DNA of 60,961 bases from the NCBI RefSeq assembly GCF_000337835.1, contig NZ_AOLM01000026.1, positions 1 through 60,961 on the forward strand. Direction: 5' to 3'. A program made the translations under genes and the position numbers. This DNA is from Haloferax sulfurifontis ATCC BAA-897 (GTDB lineage Archaea; Halobacteriota; Halobacteria; Halobacteriales; Haloferacaceae). Positions 15,388 through 23,177 of this stretch are shown here, one piece after another. Each line of letters begins with the position of its first letter. Positions within the stretch are counted from its first letter, which is position 1. The notes under the pieces are model-generated. The model did no database searches and was not told the origin of the DNA. It was given only the letters and a program-made list of their open reading frames with translations.

Positions 15388-17670
15388 TTAGTCGTCGCCC
15401 AAGATACCTTCGGCGACGGCCATGTCCTCGACGCTCGGGTCGTCGGCGGACTGCCGGAGGACGAACCGCTTTCTGACGAGGTCGGCCGCGTAGATGATCG
15501 TCCCGAGGATGATGAGCGTGTCGCCGGGGAGCCGCGCCCAGAACAGCGTCTGAATCAGCGGCTGGTCGTAGAAGGCGACGCTCCGCGCGGCGGCGTAGCT
15601 CCCGGTGAACGCCGTCTCCAACTGGAGGAAGCCGACCGGGAGGACGGAGACGAACACCATCAACACGAGGCCGACGTTCCAACACCAGAAGGCGGCGCGG
15701 AGCCACGAGCCGTCCCAGCGGTCGGCGTCGATGGAGAGCTGGAGCATGTAGGTGACCATGCCGAGCGCGAGGAAGCCGAACGCGCCGAACATCGCGGCGT
15801 GGGCGTGGCCGACCGTCAGGTAGGTCCCGTGTTCGTAGTAGTTGATGAGCGGGAGGTTGATGAAGAAGCCGAGCACGCCCGCGCCGACGAAGTTCCAGAC
15901 GCCGCTGGCGACGATGAACATGAACGGCAGGCGGTACGGGAACGACTCGCCCGACATCGCGCGGTACTGCCCGAGCGCCTCGTAGAGGATGAACACGAGC
16001 GGGATGAGTTCGAGCGTCGAGAACACGCTCCCGATGGGGACCCACATGTCGGGCATGCCGACCCACCAGTAGTGGTGCGAGACGCCGATGATGCCCGTCC
16101 CCATGACGAGAAGCGCCTGAAGCATGACCGCCTTCTCGGCGCTCCGGCGACTGAGGAGGTTCATCGACACCAGCGTCAGGCCGACGATGGCGACGATGAA
16201 GAACTCGAAGGCCCCTTCGACCCACATGTGGACGACCCACCAGCGCCAGAACTCCGTGACGGCGATGTTCGTCTCGGGGGTAAACAGGAAGCCCGCGGTA
16301 AACAGGAGGGCGATAGAGCCGCCGGCGTACAGAATCATGTGCGCCAGCCCGTACGGCGGCTCCTTGTCGAGAAGCGGCTTCAGGCCGCGGACGGCCAGCC
16401 CCGCCCAGATGAGGAAGCCGGCGAGGATGCCGAACTGCCAGAGCTTCCCGACTTCGAGGTATTCGAGCCCTTCGTTGCCGAGAATCCACCACAGCGAGCC
16501 GTCGATGTAGCCGTTCGCGCCCAGCCAGATGCCCGACAGGCCGCCGACCACGACGACGACGATAGCGCCGAGGAGGACGTTGATGTACGTCGACTGCTTC
16601 GGCGGCTCGTAGCCGGTCAGAAGCGGGGGGAGGAACAGCCCCGCGCCGAGCCACGTCGCGGCGATCCAGAGGATGCCGAGGTCGATGTGCCACGTCTTGG
16701 CGATGGCGAACGGGAGCAGTTGCAGGATGGGCACGCCGAATACCGACTCGACGCCGAAGAAGCCGGCGCGCTCGATGTAGAAGTGCGCGAGCAGGCCGCC
16801 CAACAGCACCTGCGCCAAGAACAACCCGGCGGCGACCGGGATGAACCGGAGCGCCGCCCGCTGGCTCGGGAAGACGCTCACGTCACCGGGTTCGGGCACC
16901 GCGATGTCCTCGGCCGACGGCTCGGGGAGTTCGACCGACTTGTACAGCCAGATGCCGAGGCCCGCGCCCGCGACGAGGAGCACCATGGCGACGACGCTCC
17001 ACGTCATCGAGGCGGCGGTGGCGTCGTTCCCCGCGCCGGGCTGGTACGGCCAGTCGTTCGTGTACGAGTGGGTGCCGCCGGGGCGGTCGGTGTGGGAGAA
17101 CCACGCCGTCCACATGGCGAAGTCCGCGAACGCCCGCGCCTCCTCCTCGGAGTCGATCATGTTCGCGGGGACGCCGCGCTCGTGGTCGCCCTCGTGATAG
17201 CGCTCGACGTACTCCTGGCGGACCTGCTCGTGGGCGTACACCTCGGCCGCGGTGTACCGAATCGCGCCGCCCTCGTAGCTGTCGTCGAGGTCGGATTTCA
17301 CCACGTCGGCGACGGCGGCTTGCTCGGCGGAGTCGAGTTGGTCGTAGGTCTCACCGTACCGCTCTTGGGCGTAGTAGTTCCGCATGAACCGGACTTTCGA
17401 GTCCAGCGCGTCTGCGGTGTAGTCCGCCCCGTAGTACGCGCCGTTGCCCAGTATCGACCCGTGGTTCATCAGGCCGTCTCGCTGGAACACCGTCTTTCCC
17501 TCTCGAATCGCGTCGCCGCTGACGACGACGTCGCCGTCGGGTCCGACCACCTCGTCGGGGATGGGCGGGGCCTCCTGATAGGCGAACCACGCGCCCGCAC
17601 CCATCACGGCGAGGTTGAAGACGAACACGACGACGATTGCCTTCGCGATGGTCTTGCGTTGAATCTCCAT
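15388..17670 (-). CDS. norB: Quinol-dependent nitric oxide reductase (qNor)
   Basis: 760 residues, the single-subunit length of qNor, which is longer than the NorB of cNor. After a first membrane helix, a hydrophilic outer domain (about 35-220) includes the GKTVFQRDGLMNHGSILGNGAYYG segment typical of the family. About 12 helices follow. HMWVEGAFE (about 482), SHHYWWVGMP (about 532) and VGHAHAAMFG (about 622) hold the heme b3 and non-heme iron histidines and the family glutamates. It reduces 2 NO to N2O with electrons from quinol, removing the product of NirK. The promoter has CTATAG at 17694-17699, about 27 bp upstream, and a NarO-like box farther out. Confidence 0.95.
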   Translation of the reverse strand: MEIQRKTIAKAIVVVFVFNLAVMGAGAWFAYQEAPPIPDEVVGPDGDVVVSGDAIREGKTVFQRDGLMNHGSILGNGAYYGADYTADALDSKVRFMRNYYAQERYGETYDQLDSAEQAAVADVVKSDLDDSYEGGAIRYTAAEVYAHEQVRQEYVERYHEGDHERGVPANMIDSEEEARAFADFAMWTAWFSHTDRPGGTHSYTNDWPYQPGAGNDATAASMTWSVVAMVLLVAGAGLGIWLYKSVELPEPSAEDIAVPEPGDVSVFPSQRAALRFIPVAAGLFLAQVLLGGLLAHFYIERAGFFGVESVFGVPILQLLPFAIAKTWHIDLGILWIAATWLGAGLFLPPLLTGYEPPKQSTYINVLLGAIVVVVVGGLSGIWLGANGYIDGSLWWILGNEGLEYLEVGKLWQFGILAGFLIWAGLAVRGLKPLLDKEPPYGLAHMILYAGGSIALLFTAGFLFTPETNIAVTEFWRWWVVHMWVEGAFEFFIVAIVGLTLVSMNLLSRRSAEKAVMLQALLVMGTGIIGVSHHYWWVGMPDMWVPIGSVFSTLELIPLVFILYEALGQYRAMSGESFPYRLPFMFIVASGVWNFVGAGVLGFFINLPLINYYEHGTYLTVGHAHAAMFGAFGFLALGMVTYMLQLSIDADRWDGSWLRAAFWCWNVGLVLMVFVSVLPVGFLQLETAFTGSYAAARSVAFYDQPLIQTLFWARLPGDTLIILGTIIYAADLVRKRFVLRQSADDPSVEDMAVAEGILGDD

Positions 17671-17693
17671 ACACGTCGTGGTTCACACGCCTG

Positions 17694-17699
17694 CTATAG
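17694..17699 (-). promoter_or_regulatory. TATA-like CTATAG of norB
   Basis: About 26 bp before the norB ATG, consistent with a leaderless transcript; the NarO-like box is a further 37 bp upstream. Confidence 0.5.
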
Positions 17700-17736
17700 G
17701 CTCCACACGCCGCTTCCCGGCCTCGCACAGCCCGGA

Positions 17737-17748
17737 CGAACATGTTCG
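17737..17748. promoter_or_regulatory. NarO-like palindrome CGAACATGTTCG shared by norB and the CGCGG gene
   Basis: A perfect dyad. It is 40 nt from the + strand start at 17789, the canonical spacing, and 66 nt from the norB start on the minus strand. Confidence 0.8.
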
Positions 17749-17788
17749 GATAGTCGCTCTTTGAGCCGGAAGCCGTCTCTCGAATCGT

Positions 17789-18124
17789 ATGACGACCGAC
17801 TCGCGCCCCGCCGACCGCGACCGCGACCACGACCGCGAAACGCCCGACTCGGCGACCGACCGCGTCCACGACACCTCGTGGTCCGCGAACCTCGAACTCC
17901 CGCGGCACGCCGCCGACCGGAACCTCGTGATTTCGGAGGCCGTCGCCGCGGTCGAACACACCACCGCCGGCCACCACGTCAACCTCGTCACCCACGGCGA
18001 CCACGGCCACCCGGAGACGTACCTGTACGACGCGCTCGCAGAGCGGCTCGGCGAAGACGTGGCGTACGAGTACGTCGAGCGATGCGGCTGTGGCGGCCAC
18101 GTGACGCGGGTGTACGTGGAGTAG
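17789..18124 (+). CDS. CGCGG-motif protein (putative radical-SAM-modified peptide or small redox protein)
   Basis: 111 residues. The first 30 are charged and probably disordered (Asp/Arg repeats). A folded part follows, with ADRNLVISEAVAAVEHTTAGHHVNLVTHGDHGHPETYLYDALAERLGE, rich in His. It ends in the motif C99-G-C101-G-G just before HVTRVYVE. From memory, such CGCGG C-termini are annotated in haloarchaea as radical-SAM-modified RiPPs; I could not check this. The NarO-like box at the canonical 40 nt shows anaerobic control, and a SPASM-type radical SAM enzyme lies 4 kb upstream. The cysteines could equally bind a metal. Function is unproved. Confidence 0.72.
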   Translation: MTTDSRPADRDRDHDRETPDSATDRVHDTSWSANLELPRHAADRNLVISEAVAAVEHTTAGHHVNLVTHGDHGHPETYLYDALAERLGEDVAYEYVERCGCGGHVTRVYVE

Positions 18125-18177
18125 TCTCGGTTTCGAACCGCGGCTGGACGGCCCCCGCGCTCGCGTCGATAGCTGTA

Positions 18178-18185
18178 CTTATTTA
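18178..18185 (+). promoter_or_regulatory. TATA element of the XapX gene
   Basis: CTTATTTA about 28 bp before the ATG at 18210. Confidence 0.5.
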
Positions 18186-18209
18186 CCGGGGAACGCGGAT
18201 GACTCACCT

Positions 18210-18407
18210 ATGGCCTCGCAACTCGTTTTGGCCCTGCTGGCAGGCGTCTTCGCCGGAGCCCTGTTCGGCCTCATAGAAACGCCGATTCCGGCCCCACCCA
18301 ACCTCGCCGGGATTCTGGGTATCGTCGGCATCTACCTCGGCTACAAGGGAGTCCAGCGGTGGGGGTTCCACGTCGATATCTCGGGGGTGCTCGCGTCGCT
18401 GTTCTGA
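18210..18407 (+). CDS. XapX (DUF1427) domain small membrane protein
   Basis: 65 residues with two hydrophobic helices separated by the signature TPIPAPPNLAGILGIVGIYLGYKGV, which is diagnostic of the XapX domain. XapX proteins are short membrane proteins often encoded near nucleoside or aromatic transport genes in bacteria, but in haloarchaea they are scattered and of unknown role. A TATA box at the usual spacing and no NarO-like box suggest constitutive expression. The gene follows the CGCGG gene by 85 bp. Confidence 0.8.
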   Translation: MASQLVLALLAGVFAGALFGLIETPIPAPPNLAGILGIVGIYLGYKGVQRWGFHVDISGVLASLF

Positions 18408-18553
18408 ACACGCCACGCGAGAAAACGGAGTCGTCCGGCCCCGGAAACTCCACACACCCCCGCAGACGACTTACGCGTTCTCTTCTTTCGGACACGTCTC
18501 GCCCGCCGAGGACGGTTGCGGCGTTTGGGCGCTCGCGGCGAGACGGTTCCCAG

Positions 18554-19174
18554 TTATCCCGACGAATCGGGCGTGTCCGCGGTTCCGTCGTCGGCTTCGG
18601 CGAAGAACTCGAACGCTAGGTCACCATCGAGGACGTGCGTGTGCTCGAACGTCCCCGTCTCGACGAGTTCCACGGTACTGTCGACGACGAGTCTGCGGGC
18701 CGAGTCCGGCCATTCGGTGACCGTGAGGCCCATGAACGCGGTTTCGTCGGCGAGTTCGCCGAACCGATGGACTTCGACGACCGCGGCCGCCCCGTCTTGG
18801 AACAGCGACACGGACGGGTGGGGGCTGTGACCGGCCTCGAATGGCCCCCGTAGCGAGAGTTTCGGCGGGGACCCGTCGCCGTCGGGGGCCGCGAACCGCT
18901 GTGTGAGCGACCGAAGTTCGGTGTCGCGAGAGTGTGAAATCGAGACGGCGAGCGGCCTCGGGAGGGGTCCGGACGTGGGGTCGACGCCCACGGTGGCGAG
19001 GTCTCCGTCGTCTCCGTCTCCGTCGAACTGGAGGTACATTCCCCTGTCTCGGGGGTTGTCGTCGCGCTCGACCGCCGGGTCGGTGTGTTCGGTTCGCGGA
19101 CTGAGCGAGCTACATCCCGCGGTCAGGGTGGAGGCGGCGGTCAGGGCGGACGCGAGGAACGCGCGGCGGCGCAT
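18554..19174 (-). CDS. Tat-exported lipoprotein, hypothetical
   Basis: 206 residues from the ATG at 19174. The N-terminus MRRRAFLASALTAASTLTAGC has a Tat motif and lipobox, so the mature protein begins at Cys21 and is lipid-anchored outside the cell. The rest is acidic, with DGDGDDGD and a beta-rich domain (VAVISHS-like strands, SVSLFQDGAAAVVEVHRFG, FMGLTVTEW). I do not recognise the domain. It lies between the XapX gene and the two-domain halocyanin on the halocyanin strand, 152 bp downstream of it, without a NarO-like box of its own. Confidence 0.72.
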   Translation of the reverse strand: MRRRAFLASALTAASTLTAGCSSLSPRTEHTDPAVERDDNPRDRGMYLQFDGDGDDGDLATVGVDPTSGPLPRPLAVSISHSRDTELRSLTQRFAAPDGDGSPPKLSLRGPFEAGHSPHPSVSLFQDGAAAVVEVHRFGELADETAFMGLTVTEWPDSARRLVVDSTVELVETGTFEHTHVLDGDLAFEFFAEADDGTADTPDSSG

Positions 19175-19326
19175 AGCTGTCAACACGTTGGTAGCGATAA
19201 CAATGTTCTGGACCGACGACAGCGCCGGGAATATTCGACACCATCGCGACGGGTTGTCGCCGTCGTCTCGTCACGACCGCGTCGCAGTCGCCCAGTCTTT
19301 GAAAGCGTTGCCCGACCGTGGGTGAC

Positions 19327-20433
19327 CTACTCCGAGTTCTCCTTCGGATACGTCTCGCCCGCCGACTCGCCGCCCTCGCCTGTGAGCCACATGAACGCGC
19401 CGAACAGCGCGGGCGACGCCAGCATCGCGCCGAACGTCCCGGCCAGCGCGATGCCGCCGAGGCGCTCCGTCTCGGGGTCGCCGAACGGCTCGGCGACCTG
19501 CGCGTTCGACCCGCCCTCGTCGTCGGTGACGACGACCGCGCCCTTCATCCCGAGCGTCTCGTGCGGGGTGCAGGCGTAGGTGTACGTCCCGGCCTCCTCG
19601 AACGTGTGTTCGAACGTGTGGTCGCCGGCGCTGACGAGGTCGGACTCGAAGCTCCCGTCCTCGGCGACGACGTTGTGCGACCCGCCCTCGCCGGTCCACG
19701 TCCACGCGACGGTCGTCCCCTTCGAGACGCGAACCGCCGCGGGACCGAAGCCGAACGCGCCGCCGTTGGCCTGCGCCCCGACGTCGACCGTCACGCGTTG
19801 GAGGCCGGTCTGCGCCTCGACGCCGTCGAAGTTCGAGGTGTCTTCGAACCACGCGTCGAGGTCGGCGTCCCCCTCGCCGGCGCTGTCTGTGGCCGCCTCC
19901 GACTCGTTTTCGGCGTCCGAGTCGGTCGAGTCGGCCGCCTCGGTCGCGGTCGCGCCGCCGGCGTCGCCGACGACGATTGCGCCTTTCATCCCGAGCGTCT
20001 CGTGCGGCGTACAGACGTACTTGTAGACGCCCGCCGCGTCGAACGTCCGCTCGAAGGTGTGGCCCGCGTCGCCGACGAGGTCGGACTCGAAGCTCCCGTC
20101 TTCGGCCGCGACGTTGTGCGACCCGCCCTTCCCGGACCACTCCCAGACGACCGTCGTCCCGGGGTCGACGCGCACGCCGGCCGGGCCGAAGCCGAACGCG
20201 CCGCCGTTGGCCTCCGCACCGACTGTCACCGTCACCGTCGAACTCCCCGTCTTGTCCACCACGCCGTCGTAGTTCGAGGTCTGTGCGAACCACGAATCGA
20301 GGTCGGTCCCCGACTGCGCCCGCGCGGCGTCGGCGGCGCTTCCCAGCGCGGTCGCGGAGACGGCCGCGCCGCCGAGGAGTCGAAGTACGGTTCGCCGGCC
20401 GAGCGTCGGAGATGTGGTGTCGTTCGGGTTCAT
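19327..20433 (-). CDS. Two-domain halocyanin with C-terminal membrane anchor
   Basis: 368 residues. A Tat signal (GRRTVLRLLGG) is followed by ADAARAQSG, a signal peptidase I-like site without lipobox. Two halocyanin domains (about 45-155 and 190-310) each show GGSHNV, then C-T-P-H-E-T-L-G-M, giving His, Cys, His and Met copper ligands. An acidic/Ala/Thr linker (about 157-190) joins them, and a C-terminal helix (about 328-350) anchors the protein. Two copper centres in one chain suggest electron relay at the membrane surface, between quinol oxidation and NirK or the multicopper oxidase (inference). The nearest NarO-like box is 102 nt upstream, so shared control with the divergent regulator is possible. 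Confidence 0.9.
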   Translation of the reverse strand: MNPNDTTSPTLGRRTVLRLLGGAAVSATALGSAADAARAQSGTDLDSWFAQTSNYDGVVDKTGSSTVTVTVGAEANGGAFGFGPAGVRVDPGTTVVWEWSGKGGSHNVAAEDGSFESDLVGDAGHTFERTFDAAGVYKYVCTPHETLGMKGAIVVGDAGGATATEAADSTDSDAENESEAATDSAGEGDADLDAWFEDTSNFDGVEAQTGLQRVTVDVGAQANGGAFGFGPAAVRVSKGTTVAWTWTGEGGSHNVVAEDGSFESDLVSAGDHTFEHTFEEAGTYTYACTPHETLGMKGAVVVTDDEGGSNAQVAEPFGDPETERLGGIALAGTFGAMLASPALFGAFMWLTGEGGESAGETYPKENSE

Positions 20434-20535
20434 GATTGAAGGTGGCGAGGCGGCGGTCCCGCCCCGCTCGACACTCGACGGTCGGTGGTCCGGTGAAAAA
20501 CCCGCCTCGGTGGTTCCCGAAACGCGGCCGGAGGG

Positions 20536-20547
20536 CGAACATGTTCG
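20536..20547 (+). promoter_or_regulatory. NarO-like palindrome CGAACATGTTCG of the HTH_10 gene
   Basis: A perfect dyad ending 42 nt before the ATG at 20590. ACTATCT follows closely as a possible TATA element. It could also act on the divergent halocyanin gene 102 nt away. Confidence 0.78.
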
Positions 20548-20589
20548 GAACTATCTTTGTGCGGCGGGGACGACTTCGTTTCACTACCG

Positions 20590-21228
20590 ATGCCTCGGGC
20601 AACACTCTCCATCACGCTCCCCGAGCAGGTCTGGGTTTCCGACCTCTCGGGGCGGTATCCGGACGCCGAGTTCACCGTCCTCGCGGCGATGCCGGCCGAC
20701 GAGACGGGCGTCGGCCTCGTCGAGATACGAGCGGCCGACATCGAGCCGGTCGTCACCACCATCGACGAGTACGACTCGGTCGTCTCGGTGACGATTCTCG
20801 AAGCGCAACCGGAGCGCGCGCTCGTGCAGTTCGAGACGACCGAGCCGCTTTTGATTCTCACGCTCAGCGAGGTGGGCATCCCGCTGGAACTGCCAATCAC
20901 CATCGTCGACGGCGAGGTGACAGTCGAGGTGACCGCGCCGCGCGAGAACCTCTCGGAGCTGGGCGACCAGCTCGCGCAGTTCGGCATCCCGTTCGACCTC
21001 GTCTCCATCCACCAGTCGATAGACACGGAGTCGCTTCTCACCGACGACCAGTACGCCCTCCTCGAAACGGCCGTCGCCGAGGGCTACTACGACACGCCGC
21101 GGACGTGCACGCTCACCGAACTCGCCGAGGCCGTGGGGCTGGCGAAGTCGACGACGAGCGAGAAGCTCCACCGCGCCGAGGGCAAAGTGATGAAGGCGTT
21201 TCTCGCGCGGGACGACGCGGCGGTTTAG
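20590..21228 (+). CDS. Bat/DmsR-type HTH_10 transcriptional regulator
   Basis: 212 residues from the ATG at 20590; an upstream in-frame ATG at 20557 would lie right after the box. The N-terminal 150 residues form an uncharacterised sensory part without an obvious PAS or GAF motif. The C-terminus is HTH_10: LLTDDQYALLETAVAEGYYDTPRTCTLTELAEAVGLAKSTTSEKLHRAE, the bacterio-opsin activator type. Relatives such as Bat and DmsR regulate phototrophy and anaerobic DMSO respiration in haloarchaea. With its own NarO-like box, it looks like a second-tier regulator of the island. No Cys cluster that could sense oxygen is visible. Confidence 0.85.
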   Translation: MPRATLSITLPEQVWVSDLSGRYPDAEFTVLAAMPADETGVGLVEIRAADIEPVVTTIDEYDSVVSVTILEAQPERALVQFETTEPLLILTLSEVGIPLELPITIVDGEVTVEVTAPRENLSELGDQLAQFGIPFDLVSIHQSIDTESLLTDDQYALLETAVAEGYYDTPRTCTLTELAEAVGLAKSTTSEKLHRAEGKVMKAFLARDDAAV

Positions 21229-21250
21229 TTCTCGGTCGTCAGTTTAGTCT

Positions 21251-21619
21251 TCAGTCGTCGGTCTGCTCGCCGACGGCCGACCACAGCGTCGACAGTTGGT
21301 CCGAGGCCGACCGCGACGGCGACGACACCGAAATCGAGAGGTCGCCCGGTTCGCGCGTCACGACCACCTCCTCGAAGCCGACTGCGTAGCGGGCGGCGTC
21401 GCGGCCGCGGTCGCGTTTTTCGAGGAGTCCCGCCTCGACCATCTGTTCGAGTTTCCGGTACACCGTCGACCGCGGGAGGTCGCACGCGGCGGCGATGTCC
21501 GAGGCGGTCATCGGGCCGTCGAGTTCCTTGAGAACGGCCCGGCACTGCGGACTGGTGAGGGCGTGGAACACCGTCTCGAAGTCCGGTTCGAGCGCGTCTG
21601 AGAGTGGGTTGGTCGACAT
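21251..21619 (-). CDS. Winged-helix (ArsR/HTH_20-type) regulator
   Basis: 122 residues from the ATG at 21619. A single winged helix is seen: DFETVFHALTSPQCRAVLKELDGPMTASDIAAACDLPRSTVYRKLEQMVEAGLLEKRDRG, then the wing and GFEEVVVTREPGDLSISVS. This is the common one-domain haloarchaeal regulator. Two Cys (PQC, AAC) are present, but no metal-binding cluster. The gene is convergent with the HTH_10 gene (22 bp between stops) and divergent from the multicopper oxidase. Its product may act on that promoter (inference). There is no NarO-like box at the usual spacing. Confidence 0.85.
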   Translation of the reverse strand: MSTNPLSDALEPDFETVFHALTSPQCRAVLKELDGPMTASDIAAACDLPRSTVYRKLEQMVEAGLLEKRDRGRDAARYAVGFEEVVVTREPGDLSISVSSPSRSASDQLSTLWSAVGEQTDD

Positions 21620-21800
21620 CTGCGTGAGAGTGGGTTGGTCGGCGGCGACCCGCGCGCCGTCGGTTCGGCTCCCGATACTCCTCCGAGGCGTATGAAAGTC
21701 GCGGGGCACCAGCGTCGGGTCCGGTCGAACCGATGGCCGTCGATTCGGACTGGTACGCCCCGACTCGACCGTTTTTCGGCCCGGTACGTATCGACCTCGC

Positions 21801-21812
21801 CGAACATGTTCG
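21801..21812 (+). promoter_or_regulatory. NarO-like palindrome CGAACATGTTCG of the multicopper oxidase
   Basis: A perfect dyad that ends 67 nt before the ATG at 21880, a long spacing like that of norB (66 nt). Confidence 0.75.
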
Positions 21813-21879
21813 CCGGACTCCTGTGCGACGGGAACCGGCGAGACGGTATTCCACTCCCCCGGGCCAACGACCGACTGTA

Positions 21880-23034
21880 ATGCGAAACTACGTCGGTGCA
21901 CCCGGTTCGACGGTGTCGCGTCGCGAATTCCTCGCCGCAACGGGAAGCGTCGGAGCGCTCGGCCTCGCGGGGTGTACAGCGCCCACGAACGGTGACTCAG
22001 CCGCCGTCGGCGCGGACGAGACGACGGTCGCCCAGACGAGCGAGTCGAGTCTGCCGTACACCAGCCCGCCGGAGGTCGTACAGGTCGACGAGCAGGGCGG
22101 GAAAGTCACCCTCAAGAGCGCGCCGGCGCGCCACGCGGCCCACCCCCTCGAAACGATGGGCGGCCCGGTCGAACTCCCGCAGGTGTGGGCGTTCAGCGCC
22201 GACGACGGCGCGCCGAGCGTCCCCGGGCCGATTCTCCGGACGACCGAGGGCAACGACATGGAGGTCACGCTGGACAACACCGACGGGATGCGCCCGCACA
22301 CGGTCCACTTCCACGGCGTGCGGAAGGCGTGGAAAGACGACGGCGTGCCGACGACGACGGGCATCCGCGTCGACCCCGGCGAGAAACACACCTACACCAT
22401 CCCGGCGAACGTCCCCGGGACGCATCTCTACCACTGTCACTACCAGACCCATCGGCACATCGAGATGGGGATGTACGGCATCCTCCGCGTCGACCCCAAG
22501 GGGTACGAACCGGCCGACAGGGAGTACTTCATGACCGTCCGCGACTGGGACTCGCGGCTCCCCCGACAGATGGCCGGCGAGAACGTGACGTACGACCCCC
22601 GGAACCGGAAGCCGGACGTGTTCACCGTCAACGGCAAGAGCGCGCCGCGGACGCTCCACCCCGAGGACGGCTCGCCCATCATCGTCGAACGGGGCGACAC
22701 CGTCCGCATTCACTACGTCAACGCGGGCTACATGAGCCATCCGATGCACATCCACAACCACCGCTTCCAACTCGTCGAAAAGGACGGCGGCGTCGTCCCG
22801 GAGGCCGCCCGCCACGACATGGACGTGACGAACATCGCGCCCGCAGAGCGCCACACGGTCGAGTTCACGGCCGACGCCCAGCCCGGAATCTACCTCATGC
22901 ACTGCCACAAGGTCAACCACGTCATGAACGGGAACTTCTACCCCGGCGGCATGCTGAGCGGCGTCGTCTACAAGGAGGTGATGGACTCCGATATCTTCGC
23001 GAGCCTCATGGAGTACGCCGGCTACGAGGGCTGA
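21880..23034 (+). CDS. Two-domain multicopper oxidase, Tat-exported lipoprotein
   Basis: 384 residues. Tat motif SRREFL and lipobox LAGC (Cys32) mark an exported, lipid-anchored protein. Domain 1 has HTVHFHG (His140, 143, 145) and YHCHYQTHRHIEMGM (about 184-198). Domain 2 has SHPMHIHNHRF and MHCHKVNHVMNGNFYPGGM. These are the His/Cys/Met patterns of type 1 and trinuclear copper sites in two-domain multicopper oxidases. Such enzymes couple substrate oxidation to O2 reduction or act as copper-nitrite enzymes; the substrate is unknown. The presence of a NarO-like box means it is tied to anaerobic growth, which is odd for an O2-using enzyme. Confidence 0.88.
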   Translation: MRNYVGAPGSTVSRREFLAATGSVGALGLAGCTAPTNGDSAAVGADETTVAQTSESSLPYTSPPEVVQVDEQGGKVTLKSAPARHAAHPLETMGGPVELPQVWAFSADDGAPSVPGPILRTTEGNDMEVTLDNTDGMRPHTVHFHGVRKAWKDDGVPTTTGIRVDPGEKHTYTIPANVPGTHLYHCHYQTHRHIEMGMYGILRVDPKGYEPADREYFMTVRDWDSRLPRQMAGENVTYDPRNRKPDVFTVNGKSAPRTLHPEDGSPIIVERGDTVRIHYVNAGYMSHPMHIHNHRFQLVEKDGGVVPEAARHDMDVTNIAPAERHTVEFTADAQPGIYLMHCHKVNHVMNGNFYPGGMLSGVVYKEVMDSDIFASLMEYAGYEG

Positions 23035-23140
23035 GCGACGCGTCGTCGCGCCTTCGGGCTGTAAGCCGATAGCCCGCGTGCTCTGTCTCTCGGTCCTCGG
23101 TCTCTCTGTCTCTCTGTCCCTCGTTTCCGACCCGCCCGTC

Positions 23141-23170
23141 ACAACTGTTATTAGTTAGTTGTATCACTAA
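23141..23170. promoter_or_regulatory. Overlapping dyads in the thiC promoter
   Basis: ACAACT (23141-23146) faces AGTTGT (23157-23162), and TTAGT (23151-23155) faces ACTAA (23166-23170), both with 10-bp spacers. They sit 8-37 bp before the thiC start, within the TATA region. A ThiN-domain repressor such as ThiR, known for haloarchaeal thiamine genes, is the likely user (inference). Confidence 0.55.
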
Positions 23171-23177
23171 GTAATCA

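Noticed and set aside
15238..18276. 1012-codon plus-strand frame across norB
   Set aside because: It overlaps norB, which has full family motifs; the frame is low-complexity Asp/Glu/Arg sequence.
23035..23177. TPP riboswitch before thiC
   Set aside because: The 143-bp gap shows no TPP riboswitch core motifs, and haloarchaeal thiamine genes are known to use a protein repressor.
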